From NCBI RefSeq assembly GCF_001955715.1, contig NZ_CP019239.1:3844001-3908000 (forward strand): DNA of 64,000 bases, read 5' to 3'. Under the pieces are notes generated by a model. The model made no database searches. It was given only the letters and a program-made list of their open reading frames with translations, and was not told where the DNA came from. Position 1 is the stretch's first letter. Each line of letters begins with the position of its first letter. The stretch is from Rhodoferax saidenbachensis. GTDB taxonomy: Bacteria > Pseudomonadota > Gammaproteobacteria > Burkholderiales > Burkholderiaceae_C. This document shows positions 20,635 through 30,171 of the stretch, piece after piece. Made by a program: the position numbers and the translations under genes.

Positions 20635-22077
20635 TCAGGCCAGCGTGTAGGCGGTCTTCACCGTAGTGAAAAATTCGGCCGCGTATTTGCCTTGTTCGCG
20701 CGATCCATAGCTGGAGCCTTTGCGGCCACCAAACGGTACGTGGTAGTCCACGCCCGCCGTGGGCAGGTTCACCATGACCATTCCCGCCTGCGAATGGCGC
20801 TTGAAATGCGTGGCGTATTTGAGCGAGGTGGTGGCAATACCGGCGGACAGACCAAACGGCGTGTCGTTGGCCACGGCCAGCGCTTCGTCGTAGTCCTTCA
20901 CGCGGATCACACTGGCCACGGGGCCAAAGACCTCTTCGCGGTTGATGCGCATAGCGGCAGTGCTGTCCACCAGCAGGGCTGGCGCCATGTAGAAGCCCTC
21001 GGTGTCACGCTGCAGACGCTCGCCGCCGGTCAGCAGCGTGGCGCCTTCGGCCTTGCCGATTTCCACATACGACAAGTCCTGCTCCAACTGCGCTTGCGAG
21101 GACACGGGGCCAATGTCAATGCCCGCCTGCAGCGCGTCACCCACCTTGATGGCGGCCATGCGTTTTTGCATGGCTTCGATGAACGCGGGGTAAATCTTGT
21201 CCGTGACGATCAGGCGGCTCGACGCGGTGCAGCGCTGGCCGGTGGAATAAAACGCGCTTTGCACGCTGAGCTCCACCGCCACGCCCAGGTCGGCATCGTC
21301 CAGCACGACCTGCGGGTTCTTGCCGCCCATCTCCAACTGCACCTTTTTCATATGGCCCGCACAGGCCGCGGCGATACGCTGGCCCACGCCCACCGAACCG
21401 GTGAAGCTGATGGCAGTGATGCCGGGGTGGTTCACCAACGCGTCGCCAATCACACGGCCCGGTCCCATGACCAGGTTGAACACACCGGCCGGAATGCCAC
21501 TGCGGCTGATGATGTCGGCCAACGCCCAAGCGCAGCCCGGCACCAGGTCGGCAGGTTTCAGCACCACGCAATTGCCATAGGCCAGCGCCGGCGCAATCTT
21601 CCATGCGGGAATGGCGATGGGGAAATTCCACGGCGTGATGAGGCCGATCACGCCCAGGGGTTCGCGTGTGACTTCCACGCCAATGCCGGGGCGCACCGAG
21701 GGCAAGGTCTCACCGGCCAGGCGCAGGCATTCGCCCGCGAAGAATTTGAAAATGTTGCCGGCACGTGCGGCCTCGCCAATGCCCTCAGCGCGGGTCTTGC
21801 CTTCTTCACGCGCGAGCAGCGTGCCCAACTCTTCGCGGCGGGCGAGGATTTCGGTACCAATCTTGTCGAGTGCATCGGCGCGCGCCTGGATACCACCGGT
21901 AGACCACGCAGGAAAAGCCTTTTGTGCTGCAGCCACGGCCGCGTTGAGTTGCGCGGCATCGGCCTGTGCATATTCACCCACTACGTCCGCGAGGTTGGAT
22001 GGATTCAGGTTCGGGGCGTAGGAAGCCGAGGCCACCCATTCGCCGTTGATGAGGTTGTTGTGTTGGGAAGTGGTCAT
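20635..22077 (-). CDS. Aldehyde dehydrogenase, probably 2-ketoglutarate semialdehyde dehydrogenase
   Basis: 480-residue NAD(P)-dependent aldehyde dehydrogenase. The cofactor segment TPWNFPIAIPAWKIAPAL, the general-base LEMGGKNPQ (near residue 255) and the catalytic Cys in STGQRCTASSR (near 288) are intact. Similarity in layout to alpha-ketoglutaric semialdehyde dehydrogenases, together with the neighbouring 2-keto-3-deoxyarabonate-dehydratase-like gene, suggests it oxidises 2,5-dioxopentanoate to 2-oxoglutarate. Succinate semialdehyde dehydrogenase activity cannot be excluded. It is in the dgo operon. Confidence 0.85.
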   Translation of the reverse strand: MTTSQHNNLINGEWVASASYAPNLNPSNLADVVGEYAQADAAQLNAAVAAAQKAFPAWSTGGIQARADALDKIGTEILARREELGTLLAREEGKTRAEGIGEAARAGNIFKFFAGECLRLAGETLPSVRPGIGVEVTREPLGVIGLITPWNFPIAIPAWKIAPALAYGNCVVLKPADLVPGCAWALADIISRSGIPAGVFNLVMGPGRVIGDALVNHPGITAISFTGSVGVGQRIAAACAGHMKKVQLEMGGKNPQVVLDDADLGVAVELSVQSAFYSTGQRCTASSRLIVTDKIYPAFIEAMQKRMAAIKVGDALQAGIDIGPVSSQAQLEQDLSYVEIGKAEGATLLTGGERLQRDTEGFYMAPALLVDSTAAMRINREEVFGPVASVIRVKDYDEALAVANDTPFGLSAGIATTSLKYATHFKRHSQAGMVMVNLPTAGVDYHVPFGGRKGSSYGSREQGKYAAEFFTTVKTAYTLA

Positions 22078-22092
22078 ACAAATTTTCTAGGG

Positions 22093-23253
22093 TTAGAGCG
22101 CGGTCCACGCGCCCTGTTGTTGGCTGGAAGCCACCGCAGCAGCCACAAAGCGTATGCCTTGCAGGCCGTCAGTGGCGTTGGGGAAATACAGGGACAAAGG
22201 GTCTGCGGTCTGGCATGCACGACGCGCGGCAATCGCATCGGCCGCATCGGTGTAGAGGTTCGCAAACGCCTCATGAAAACCTTCGGGGTGGCCAGCCACA
22301 ATGCGCGAGGCGCGCGCCGCCAGCGGCAACGTGCCGGGTCCATTGGGCGTACGCACCTGGGCGGGCGCATCCAGCGGTTTGAACTGCAGCACCTGCGGAT
22401 GCTCCTGGTGCCATTCAATGCTGCCCAGCGATCCACTCACGCGGATGCGCAGACCGTTTTCCACACCGGCGGCCGCCTGCGTGACCCAAAAGCTGCCGCG
22501 TGCGCCGTTGCTCATACGCAGCATGGCTCCGGCGTAGTCGTGTGTCACGCGGTCGGGCACGATGCTGCCGACTTCCGCCGCCACCTGCGCTACTTCCAGC
22601 CCGGTGATGAAACGCAGCAGGTTGTGCGCATGGGTACCGATGTCACCCATCACCAGCGACGGGCCGCCGCGCGCGGGGTCTTCCTTCCAGGCACGCCGGC
22701 CCGGGCCGGCCTTGGCACGGCCACCCTGCACATATTCCACCTGCACCAAGCGAATCTCGCCGAGCTGGCCGTCCATCACCATGGCTTTGGCCTGGCGCAC
22801 CATCGGGTACCCCGTGTAGTTATGGGTCAGGCAAAACACCAGCCCGGTAGCCTGCACGCGCGCATGCAAGGCCTCGGCTTCCTGCAGCGTGTTGGTCATG
22901 GGTTTGTCGCAGATGACATCCAAACCACGCTCCAGCGCCTGCATGGCAAAACTGTAGTGGCTGTCATTGGGCGTCATGATGGCCACGACCTCGGCGCCAT
23001 CGGGGCGCTGTGCCTCCGCGTCAATCAAGGCCTGGCCGCTGGGGTAACAACGGTCTTGCGCTACGCCGATACCCTGACCTGCTGCACGGGAGCGCTCGGG
23101 GTCTGACGACAGTGCCGCAGCTACCAACTCATAACGGTCATCAAGCCGCGCAGCCTGGCGGTGCATGGCACCAATGAATGAGCCCGGTCCGCCCCCGATA
23201 ACTGCCAGGCGCAGGCGGCGTCCCAGGAGCTTGAAGACCGTGTTGTCAGACAT
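22093..23253 (-). CDS. Gfo/Idh/MocA family oxidoreductase
   Basis: 386-residue NAD(P)-dependent sugar or inositol oxidoreductase. The Rossmann motif LAVIGGGPGSFIGAMHRQAA is at about 16-35, and the catalytic-type CDKPM (the EKP motif of the family) is near residue 122. A C-terminal beta-sheet domain contains VQGGRAKAG and GDIGTHAHNLL. It lies within the sugar-acid cluster between the aldehyde dehydrogenase and dehydratase genes. It may oxidise another sugar or a side product; the substrate is not predictable. Confidence 0.85.
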   Translation of the reverse strand: MSDNTVFKLLGRRLRLAVIGGGPGSFIGAMHRQAARLDDRYELVAAALSSDPERSRAAGQGIGVAQDRCYPSGQALIDAEAQRPDGAEVVAIMTPNDSHYSFAMQALERGLDVICDKPMTNTLQEAEALHARVQATGLVFCLTHNYTGYPMVRQAKAMVMDGQLGEIRLVQVEYVQGGRAKAGPGRRAWKEDPARGGPSLVMGDIGTHAHNLLRFITGLEVAQVAAEVGSIVPDRVTHDYAGAMLRMSNGARGSFWVTQAAAGVENGLRIRVSGSLGSIEWHQEHPQVLQFKPLDAPAQVRTPNGPGTLPLAARASRIVAGHPEGFHEAFANLYTDAADAIAARRACQTADPLSLYFPNATDGLQGIRFVAAAVASSQQQGAWTAL

Positions 23254-23277
23254 GCGTTTTCCTCTGTGTTTTCGGGT

Positions 23278-24207
23278 TTACTTGCCCCAACGCAGGACCA
23301 TAGGGTCCAGCCGGCGGGCGGTTTCCAGCAAACCGGCCCGGGTGTCGGGGTGCATGGCGGGGAAGGGGTGGCGACCTGCTTCACTGGCAATCACGCCACC
23401 TTCCTTCATCAGCGCCTTGGCGGTCAGGATACCGCCTTGGCGGTTCTCATAATTGATCAGCGGCAGCCAGCGCGTGTATTCGGCCACCGCCTCGTCGCGG
23501 CGGCCAGCAACATAGGCGTCGACGATTTTGCGGATGCCATCCGGATAGGCGCCGCCGGTCATCGCGCCCGTGGCACCGGCGTCCAGGTCAGGCAACAAGG
23601 TAATGGCCTCTTCACCATCCCAGGGCCCTTCAATCGCAGCACCACCCACGCGGATCAGTTCGCGCAGCTTGGAGGCCGCGCCCGCCGTCTCGATCTTGAA
23701 ATAAGACACCTGCTTGATTTCGTGGGCCATGCGTGCCAAAAATGGCACCGACAGCGGCGTACCGCTGACCGGCGCGTCCTGGATCATGATGGGAATGTTG
23801 ATGGCATCCGACAGGCGCGCGAAGTAGTCGTAGATCTGCCCTTCGGATACACGGATTGTGGCGCCGTGGTAGGGCGGCATCACCATCACCATAGCTGCAC
23901 CGAGCTGCTGTGCCTGCACACTGCGTGCGATGGTGATCTGGGTACTGAAGTGCGTGGTGGTCACGATGACCGGTACGCGGCCCTTGACGTGCTCCAGGAT
24001 GGTTTTGGTGAGTAACTCGCGCTCGGCGTCCGCCAGCACAAACTGCTCCGAGAAATTGGCCAGGATGCACAGGCCGGTAGAGCCCGCATCGATCATGAAA
24101 TCGACACAACGTTTCTGGCTTTCCAGATCGAGCGCGCCAGATTCGGTGAAGGTGGTGGGCACTACCGGGAAAACACCCTTGTAGCGCGCAGTGGTTGCAG
24201 CAGTCAT
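23278..24207 (-). CDS. Dihydrodipicolinate synthase family protein, probable L-2-keto-3-deoxyarabonate dehydratase
   Basis: 309-residue class I aldolase-fold enzyme. The Schiff-base Lys171 lies in VSYFKIET. The usual Tyr of the YNxP motif is replaced (IMIQDAPVSG), as I recall for keto-sugar-acid dehydratases rather than true DapA. The N terminus GVFPVVPTTFTESG is typical of the group that dehydrates 2-keto-3-deoxy-pentonate to 2-ketoglutarate semialdehyde. The aldehyde dehydrogenase in the same operon would take that product. Family assignment is firm, exact substrate inferred. Confidence 0.8.
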   Translation of the reverse strand: MTAATTARYKGVFPVVPTTFTESGALDLESQKRCVDFMIDAGSTGLCILANFSEQFVLADAERELLTKTILEHVKGRVPVIVTTTHFSTQITIARSVQAQQLGAAMVMVMPPYHGATIRVSEGQIYDYFARLSDAINIPIMIQDAPVSGTPLSVPFLARMAHEIKQVSYFKIETAGAASKLRELIRVGGAAIEGPWDGEEAITLLPDLDAGATGAMTGGAYPDGIRKIVDAYVAGRRDEAVAEYTRWLPLINYENRQGGILTAKALMKEGGVIASEAGRHPFPAMHPDTRAGLLETARRLDPMVLRWGK

Positions 24208-24219
24208 TACCGGAGTTCC

Positions 24220-25413
24220 TTATTTCTTCTTGTTGTAAACATCGACGCACACAGCCGCCAGTAGCACCAGGCCCTTGATGACCTGTTGCCAGTCAATGCC
24301 AATGCCCATGATGGACATGCCGTTGTTCATCACACCCATGATGAAAGCACCAATCACCGCGCCCAGCACCTTGCCTACACCACCCGAGGCCGAGGCCCCG
24401 CCGATAAAGCAAGCGGCAATCACATCCAGCTCAAAACCCAGCCCCGCCTTGGGTGTGGCCGTGTTCAGGCGTGCCGCGAAAATCAGCCCGGCCAATGCCG
24501 ACAACACCCCCATGTTGATGAAGGTGTAGAAGGTCAGGCGTTCGGTCTTGATACCTGAGAGGCGCGCGGCCTTTTCATTGCCGCCCAGTGCGTAGATGCG
24601 GCGCCCCACGGTGGTCTTGGACGTGACAAAGTCGTACACCAGCATCAGCAGTAGCATGACGATGAGCACATTGGGCAGACCCTTGTACGAAGCCAGCAGG
24701 TAGCTGAAGGCCGTGATCATGGCTACGAACACCAGGTTCTTCAGCAGGAAGAAGATAAAGGGCTCGCTGTCCATGCCGTGTTTGACTTGCCCGGCGCGCA
24801 CGCGCACCTTGCTCACCAGCAGGATCAGAGCCATCGCCAACCCTGCGAGCAAAGACGTCACATGAAAAGCCTCATCGTCCGCAAAGGGTTCAGGAATGAA
24901 GCCCGTACTGAGCAACTGGAACTCTGCGGGAAACGGGCCTACGGATGCGCCATGCAAAACCGCCAGCGCCAAGCCTTTAAAGACCAGCATGCCGGCTAGC
25001 GTGACAATAAAGGACGGTATCTTGTGAAACGCCACCCAATAGCCTTGGGCTGCCCCAATCACGCCACCGAGCACCAGACAGATCAGCGTAGCCCAGACAA
25101 AATGCACTTCGTAGGTAACCATCAGTACGGCAGCCACGGCGCCAATGAAACCGCAGACAGATCCCACGGACAAATCGATGTGCCCTGCGACGATCACCAG
25201 CAGCATGCCCAGCGCCATCACGATGATGTAACTGTTTTGCAGAATCAGGTTGGTCAGGTTTAGCGGCTGGAACAGCGTTCCCTCGGTCATGACCTGAAAG
25301 AACACCATGATCACGACCAGCGAGATCAGCAAGCCGTATTCGCGCAAATTGTTTTTCAGGAAGGCGGTGCCAACATTGGTTTTAGCAGTCGCTACTGCGT
25401 TGGGGGTTTCCAT
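24220..25413 (-). CDS. gguB: Sugar ABC transporter permease, GguB/MmsB type
   Basis: 397-residue integral membrane permease of the BPD_transp_2 family. It has about ten hydrophobic segments, including the family-typical LVIVAGHIDLSVGSVCG and RIYALGGNEKAARLSGI, and the end segment GMSIMGIGIDWQQVIKGLVLL. The extended length (397 rather than about 330) and its insertion around residues 160-230 match GguB of multiple-sugar importers. It follows gguA directly with one base between. Confidence 0.9.
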   Translation of the reverse strand: METPNAVATAKTNVGTAFLKNNLREYGLLISLVVIMVFFQVMTEGTLFQPLNLTNLILQNSYIIVMALGMLLVIVAGHIDLSVGSVCGFIGAVAAVLMVTYEVHFVWATLICLVLGGVIGAAQGYWVAFHKIPSFIVTLAGMLVFKGLALAVLHGASVGPFPAEFQLLSTGFIPEPFADDEAFHVTSLLAGLAMALILLVSKVRVRAGQVKHGMDSEPFIFFLLKNLVFVAMITAFSYLLASYKGLPNVLIVMLLLMLVYDFVTSKTTVGRRIYALGGNEKAARLSGIKTERLTFYTFINMGVLSALAGLIFAARLNTATPKAGLGFELDVIAACFIGGASASGGVGKVLGAVIGAFIMGVMNNGMSIMGIGIDWQQVIKGLVLLAAVCVDVYNKKK

Positions 25414-25414
25414 A

Positions 25415-26947
25415 TCAGTTCACTCCAGAGGTCACGATGGACCGCATAATTTTTTCCTGGGTCGCCTCAGCAGCGGTGAATTCCGCCACAAAAGTACCCT
25501 CGTTCAACACACAAATCCGGTCGCACATGCCCAGCAGTTCGGGCATTTCACTTGAGATCATCAGCACGCATTTACCCTCGGCGGCGAGTTGCGCAATGAT
25601 GGTGTAAATCTCGTACTTGGCGCCTACATCAATCCCGCGCGTGGGCTCGTCGAGGATCAGCACTTCGGGGTTCGAAAACAGCCACTTGCTGAGCACCACC
25701 TTTTGCTGGTTACCGCCCGACAGGTTGACGGTACGCGCAAACACATCGGGGCTACGGATATTGAGTTTGCGCCGGTAGTCCTCGGCCACCTTGAACTCGC
25801 GCCCTTCGTCAATGACGTTGTTGCTGGAGACGGCGTTCAGGTTGGCCAGTGTGGTGTTCCACGCAATGGTTTCTTCCAGCACCAGACCGTAGCCTTTGCG
25901 GTCTTCGGTGACATACGCAATGCCGCAGTCAATCGCCTTTTGCACCGTGCTGGTATCCACGGTCTTGCCGTGCAACCGCACTTCACCGCGTATGCCCTTG
26001 CCATAGGTTTTGCCAAAAATACTCATGGCCAGTTCGGTGCGCCCCGCGCCCATGAGGCCGGCAATGCCCAGGATTTCTCCACGCCGGATATGCAAGTCAA
26101 TCCCCTTGATGACCTGCCGCTCGGGGTGAACATCGTGCTGAACCTGCCAGTTCTTCACTTCAAACACAGTGTCGCCAATAGCCGGTGTCCGCTTGGGGTA
26201 GCGGTCGGCCATCTCGCGACCCACCATGTGGCGGATCACCGTGTCTTCGCTGATCTTGCCAACACGGCAATCCAGGGTCGCCACAGTGGCACCATCACGC
26301 AGCACGGTGATGGAGTCGGCCACCTTGGAGATTTCGTTGAGCTTGTGCGAAATCAGGATGCAGGCAATGCCTTGGGCCTTGAGTTCTAGCAGCAACTCCA
26401 GCAGCGCGTCGCTGTCGGTTTCGTTCAGGCTGGCGGTAGGCTCGTCCAGGATCAGCAGCTTCACCTCCTTGGACAGGGCCTTGGCAATTTCAATCAACTG
26501 CTGCTTGCCCACACCCAGGTTGGTGATCAGCGTGCTGGGCGACTCCTGCAGCCCCACCTTCTTGAGCAGTGCCTGGGTTTTGACATGGGCAAGCGTCCAG
26601 TCAATCACACCATAACGCGCAGGCTCATTACCCAGAAAAATGTTCTCTGCAATGGACAGCAGCGGCACGAGGGCCAACTCCTGGTGGATGATGATGATGC
26701 CCTTTTTCTCACTGTCGGCAATGCCCCTAAAACGGCACGCCTCGCCCTGGAACTGGATATCACCCTCAAACTCACCGTGCGGGTAGACCCCGCTCAGCAC
26801 CTTCATCAGGGTGGATTTCCCGGCCCCGTTTTCACCCACGATGGCGTGGATTTCTCCGGTACGCACCGTCAGGTTCACATCACTCAGTGCCTTGACACCG
26901 TGGAAGGATTTTTTGATCCCTCGCATTTCCAGAATGGAGTCCGCCAT
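25415..26947 (-). CDS. gguA: Sugar ABC transporter ATP-binding protein, GguA/MmsA type
   Basis: 510-residue double ATPase. The first domain has Walker [13 protein letters not shown] (about 37-48), the signature [14 protein letters not shown] and Walker [12 protein letters not shown]. The second domain has a degenerate Walker A ([11 protein letters not shown]), a full signature [15 protein letters not shown] and [15 protein letters not shown], as usual in sugar importers of this type. It lies after chvE, separated by a hairpin terminator-attenuator at 26987-27020. Confidence 0.94.
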   Translation of the reverse strand: MADSILEMRGIKKSFHGVKALSDVNLTVRTGEIHAIVGENGAGKSTLMKVLSGVYPHGEFEGDIQFQGEACRFRGIADSEKKGIIIIHQELALVPLLSIAENIFLGNEPARYGVIDWTLAHVKTQALLKKVGLQESPSTLITNLGVGKQQLIEIAKALSKEVKLLILDEPTASLNETDSDALLELLLELKAQGIACILISHKLNEISKVADSITVLRDGATVATLDCRVGKISEDTVIRHMVGREMADRYPKRTPAIGDTVFEVKNWQVQHDVHPERQVIKGIDLHIRRGEILGIAGLMGAGRTELAMSIFGKTYGKGIRGEVRLHGKTVDTSTVQKAIDCGIAYVTEDRKGYGLVLEETIAWNTTLANLNAVSSNNVIDEGREFKVAEDYRRKLNIRSPDVFARTVNLSGGNQQKVVLSKWLFSNPEVLILDEPTRGIDVGAKYEIYTIIAQLAAEGKCVLMISSEMPELLGMCDRICVLNEGTFVAEFTAAEATQEKIMRSIVTSGVN

Positions 26948-26986
26948 ATTGCCTCAGTTGCCTCTTTTTTCTTCCAGCGTCACATG

Positions 26987-27020
26987 AAAAAGGCCCTGCG
27001 CGTCCCTGCACAGGGCCTTT
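26987..27020 (-). terminator. Terminator-attenuator between chvE and gguA
   Basis: A 10-bp stem (AAAGGCCCTG / CAGGGCCTTT) with a 12-base loop, followed on the minus strand by a run of five T. Such partial terminators are common after periplasmic binding protein genes. This one would keep ChvE in excess over GguAB. Confidence 0.8.
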
Positions 27021-27040
27021 CACTGTAGCCCTAAAGTGAC

Positions 27041-28114
27041 TTACTTGAGTTGGTCTTCCTTGATGTAGCCGCTGTCAACCAGGACCTGTTTGTAGTTGGA
27101 AATATCCACACTCACCGGCTTGAGCAAGTAGGAGGGAACCACCTTGACCTTGTTGTTGTAGGTCTTGGTGTCGTTGATTTCTGGCTTCTTGCCACTGATG
27201 ATGGCGTCCACCAGATTGGCTGTGACCTTGGCCAGTTCACGTGTGTCCTTGAAGATGGTAGAGCCCTGTTCCTTGCGGATCATGGACTTGACTGAAGGCA
27301 CTTCGGCATCCTGGCCCGTGACGTACGGGTAAGGTTGCTTGGGGGAGCCATAACCAACGCCTTTGAGCGAAGACAAGATGCCGATGGACAAGCCGTCATA
27401 CGGGGACAATACGGCGTGCACCTTGTCCTTGCCGTAATATGCGCTCAGCAGGTTGTCCATCCGGGCCTGTGCCACTGCGCCATCCCAGCGCAAGGTGCCC
27501 ACTTTTTCCATGCCCAACTGCTTGCTGCGAACTACCAGCTTGCCCTTGTCGATGTAGGGCTTGAGCACGCTCATGGCACCGTCATAGAAGAAGAAGGCGT
27601 TATTGTCATCGGGAGATCCACCGAACAACTCGATGTTGAACGGACCCTTGCCCGCTTTGAGACCCAGCGCTTTTTCAATCGACTGTGCCTGCAGTACACC
27701 GACGGAGAAGTTATCGAAAGTGGTGTAGTAGTCCACATTCTTACTGCCCACGATCAGGCGGTCATAGGCCACAACCTTGATGCCCTTGTCAGCCGCTTTT
27801 TGCAACACGTTGGACAGCGTGGTGCCGTCGATGGAGGCAATCACCAGGACTTTGACGCCTTTGGTGACCATGTTTTCAATTTGGGCCAACTGATTCGGAA
27901 TGTCGTCGTCGGCATATTGCAAATCGGTTTTGTAGCCTTTGGCCGTCAAAGCCTTGACCATGTTGTTGCCATCGTCAATCCAACGCATGGATGTTTTGGT
28001 AGGCATTGCCACGCCCACGAGGCCTTTGTCCTGGGCGTGCGCGACCGGCGTCGCCAGTGCAAAGCCCATTGCCAATCCGGCTGCCAGTGCTTTAAGTGTT
28101 GTTCTGCGGGTCAC
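27041..28114 (-). CDS. chvE: Periplasmic multiple-sugar-binding protein, ChvE type
   Basis: 357-residue periplasmic binding protein of type I fold. A Sec signal peptide ([18 protein letters not shown]...PVAHA) is cleaved around residue 27. The mature part ([58 protein letters not shown]) matches ChvE/XylF-type proteins binding galactose, arabinose or related sugars. The start is GTG with AGGAGA six bases upstream. It is the first gene of the importer operon and is divergent from the LysR gene, as in Agrobacterium chvE-gbpR. Confidence 0.93.
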   Translation of the reverse strand: MTRRTTLKALAAGLAMGFALATPVAHAQDKGLVGVAMPTKTSMRWIDDGNNMVKALTAKGYKTDLQYADDDIPNQLAQIENMVTKGVKVLVIASIDGTTLSNVLQKAADKGIKVVAYDRLIVGSKNVDYYTTFDNFSVGVLQAQSIEKALGLKAGKGPFNIELFGGSPDDNNAFFFYDGAMSVLKPYIDKGKLVVRSKQLGMEKVGTLRWDGAVAQARMDNLLSAYYGKDKVHAVLSPYDGLSIGILSSLKGVGYGSPKQPYPYVTGQDAEVPSVKSMIRKEQGSTIFKDTRELAKVTANLVDAIISGKKPEINDTKTYNNKVKVVPSYLLKPVSVDISNYKQVLVDSGYIKEDQLK

Positions 28115-28197
28115 GGTATGTCTCCTGAATAGGTATGAATGGATGTCAAGAATCTTTGCCTTTTTGGCGCAGAGGCCCGATGATACGAAGGCGATCG

Positions 28198-28212
28198 ATA
28201 TTTATCTAATAT
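28198..28212. promoter_or_regulatory. Candidate LysR-type operator between chvE and its regulator
   Basis: A perfect interrupted palindrome ATATT-N5-AATAT that also satisfies the T-N11-A LysR box. It lies 50 bases before the LysR gene and 84 before chvE. It is AT-rich against a GC-rich background. Its minus strand contains TTAGATA, which recurs upstream of the dehydratase gene at 30063-30069. Confidence 0.6.
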
Positions 28213-28261
28213 TGTTTAACCGCATTGCGATATCCAAAAAAGAATTGGTAAAAACCCTCAA

Positions 28262-29233
28262 ATGACAAGCTACATCCCCTGGTTCCTGCGGGCGCGGCTG
28301 AAGACGCGCCAACTCCTGCTGCTGGTGGCGCTGGCCGAGGAAGGCAACATCCACCGCGCCGCCCAGGTTCTCAACATGACCCAGCCAGCCGCCTCCAAGC
28401 TGCTCAAGGATCTGGAGGATGCGCTGGAGGTTTCGCTGTTTGACCGCCTGCCACGCGGCATGCGCCCCACCTGGTACGGCGAGACCATGATCCGCCACGC
28501 ACGCATGGCGCTGACCAGCCTGAACCAGGCGCACGAGGAGTTGGAAGCTGCCAAAAATGGCCAATTTGGCCAGGTCAGCGTGGGCGCCATCACGGCCCCT
28601 GGACTGGCCCTACTGCCGCCCACCGTGTCACTGGTCAAGCGCGAGCACCCCAATCTGCAGATCGCGTTGCAGATCGAGACCAGCGACGTGCTGATCGAAC
28701 GCCTCAACCAGGGCAAGCTCGACATCCTCGTGGCCCGCTTGTTTGCCCAACATGACAAGACCGAACTGCGCTACGAAATGCTCACCGACGAACCAGTGTG
28801 CGCCGTGGCACGCCCCGGCCATCCACTGCTGCGCGTGAATGCACTGAGCCTCAAGGAACTGTCTGAATCCGGCTGGATCATCTCCCCCAGCGGCAGTGTC
28901 TTGCGCCACCGCTTTGAGCTGATGTTCCAGGAGGAAGGCATCAAGGCTCCGGCCAATGTGGTGGAGACCGCCTCATTGCTGTTCACCACCAAGATGCTGC
29001 AGCAAAGCGACATGCTCAGCGTGGTGGCCACGGACGTGGCGCGTTACTACGCAGACCACGGCCTGCTGGCCATCTTGCCCATTACCCTGCCCTGCCAGAT
29101 GGATGCGTTTGGCATCATCACCCGGCGTGACCGCTTGTTGTCTCCCGCAGCCAAGGTGATGCTGCGCGCGCTCAAGACGGCCGCCGTCACGGTGTACGGC
29201 AAGCAGTTGGACATGTCCACAGACGGGCTTTGA
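28262..29233 (+). CDS. LysR family regulator, GbpR-like
   Basis: 323-residue LysR protein. The winged helix-turn-helix spans about 17-75 (LLVALAEEGNIHRAAQVLNMTQPAASKLLKDLE), followed by an effector domain with GLALLPPTVSLVKREHPNLQ and GWIISPSGSVLRHRFE. The N terminus (WFLRARLKTRQLLLL) and the position divergent from chvE match galactose-binding-protein regulators (GbpR). It probably controls chvE-gguAB and the sugar-acid genes in response to galactose or arabinose; this is inferred from context. Confidence 0.88.
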   Translation: MTSYIPWFLRARLKTRQLLLLVALAEEGNIHRAAQVLNMTQPAASKLLKDLEDALEVSLFDRLPRGMRPTWYGETMIRHARMALTSLNQAHEELEAAKNGQFGQVSVGAITAPGLALLPPTVSLVKREHPNLQIALQIETSDVLIERLNQGKLDILVARLFAQHDKTELRYEMLTDEPVCAVARPGHPLLRVNALSLKELSESGWIISPSGSVLRHRFELMFQEEGIKAPANVVETASLLFTTKMLQQSDMLSVVATDVARYYADHGLLAILPITLPCQMDAFGIITRRDRLLSPAAKVMLRALKTAAVTVYGKQLDMSTDGL

Positions 29234-29259
29234 ACAGCGCCCGCTGCGCGATCAGGTAC

Positions 29260-30036
29260 TCAGGACCAGCCGGCGTCCACTTTGAATTCCTGCGCGGAGC
29301 ACATCGCGCCATCCGCTGAGGCAAGGAACAACACCATGCGCGCCACATCCGATGGCTGCAGTTTGTCAGGCAGGCATTGGTTGCGCTTGATCTCGGCCTC
29401 CCCTTCGGCATTCAGCCAGAGCTTGATCTGGCGCTCGGTCATCACCCAACCCGGAGACACGGTGTTCACCCGGATGCGGTCTGCACCCAAGCTGTCTGCC
29501 AGCCCACGTGTGAGCCCATTGGCCGACGATTTGGCCACCGCATAACAGGGATACGCGCTGCCCTTGGTCTGCCAGCCAGTGGAACCCAGGTTGATGATGG
29601 AACCACCGCCCAGGCGCCGCATGCCAGGCACGACGGATTGGATGGCAAAAAAGGCTGGGCGCTGATTCACCGCCATGCGCTCATCCCAGTACTCGGGCGT
29701 GACCGACTCCAGCGTGTGGCGATCGTCGCGCGCCACGTTGTTGACCAGCGTGGAAAAATCGCCCAGTTCCTGCTCGGCCTGCGCGATGGTGCGCTGCAGG
29801 GCCGCCACGTCACGCACATCACAGGTGCGCCACCAGACGGTATGGCCCTGCGCGGCTAGGTGCTTCGCGAGTGCGGCGCTTTCTTGCTCGGCCACATCGA
29901 CAAAGGCCACCTTGGCACCCTGCTCGGCAAATGCCGACACGATGGCGGCACCAATACCGGTGCCGCCACCGGTGACAAACACGCGCTGGTCGCGCAAACT
30001 GGGGTAACTTGCCAAGGCATTTGAGGGGGACTGCAT
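29260..30036 (-). CDS. SDR family oxidoreductase, probable sugar 1-dehydrogenase
   Basis: 258-residue short-chain dehydrogenase. The glycine motif TGGGTGIG is at 22-29, NNVA at 99-102, and catalytic Ser152, Tyr165 and Lys169 lie in LGSTGW and YAVAK. Its position divergent from the IlvD/Edd dehydratase and beside the sugar importer suggests oxidation of an aldose at C1 to the lactone, the first step of the pathway. AAGGAG stands six bases before the ATG. It converges on the LysR gene. Confidence 0.88.
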   Translation of the reverse strand: MQSPSNALASYPSLRDQRVFVTGGGTGIGAAIVSAFAEQGAKVAFVDVAEQESAALAKHLAAQGHTVWWRTCDVRDVAALQRTIAQAEQELGDFSTLVNNVARDDRHTLESVTPEYWDERMAVNQRPAFFAIQSVVPGMRRLGGGSIINLGSTGWQTKGSAYPCYAVAKSSANGLTRGLADSLGADRIRVNTVSPGWVMTERQIKLWLNAEGEAEIKRNQCLPDKLQPSDVARMVLFLASADGAMCSAQEFKVDAGWS

Positions 30037-30062
30037 CAGAGACTCCTTTTTAATATTGCAAT

Positions 30063-30069
30063 TTAGATA
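30063..30069. promoter_or_regulatory. TTAGATA motif in the SDR-dehydratase spacer
   Basis: The 135-base divergent spacer 30037-30171 is AT-rich in its left half. It carries CAAT followed by TTTAGATATGTTA, resembling the CAATATTAGATA of the chvE operator. This could be a second site for the same LysR protein. The match is short. Confidence 0.35.
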
Positions 30070-30171
30070 TGTTAAATGTCTATTTATTCATTTTCTATTA
30101 TCACTTTGCATTGATACGATGCTGCCTGTCAAGTGCCCCGTGCAATTCCCCATAAGAAAGACACCTGAGAC

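Noticed and set aside
20692..23106. 804-codon plus-strand open frame over the aldehyde dehydrogenase and Gfo/Idh genes
   Set aside because: It is antisense to two genes with clear catalytic motifs; high GC codon bias creates long shadow frames. It has no recognisable domain.
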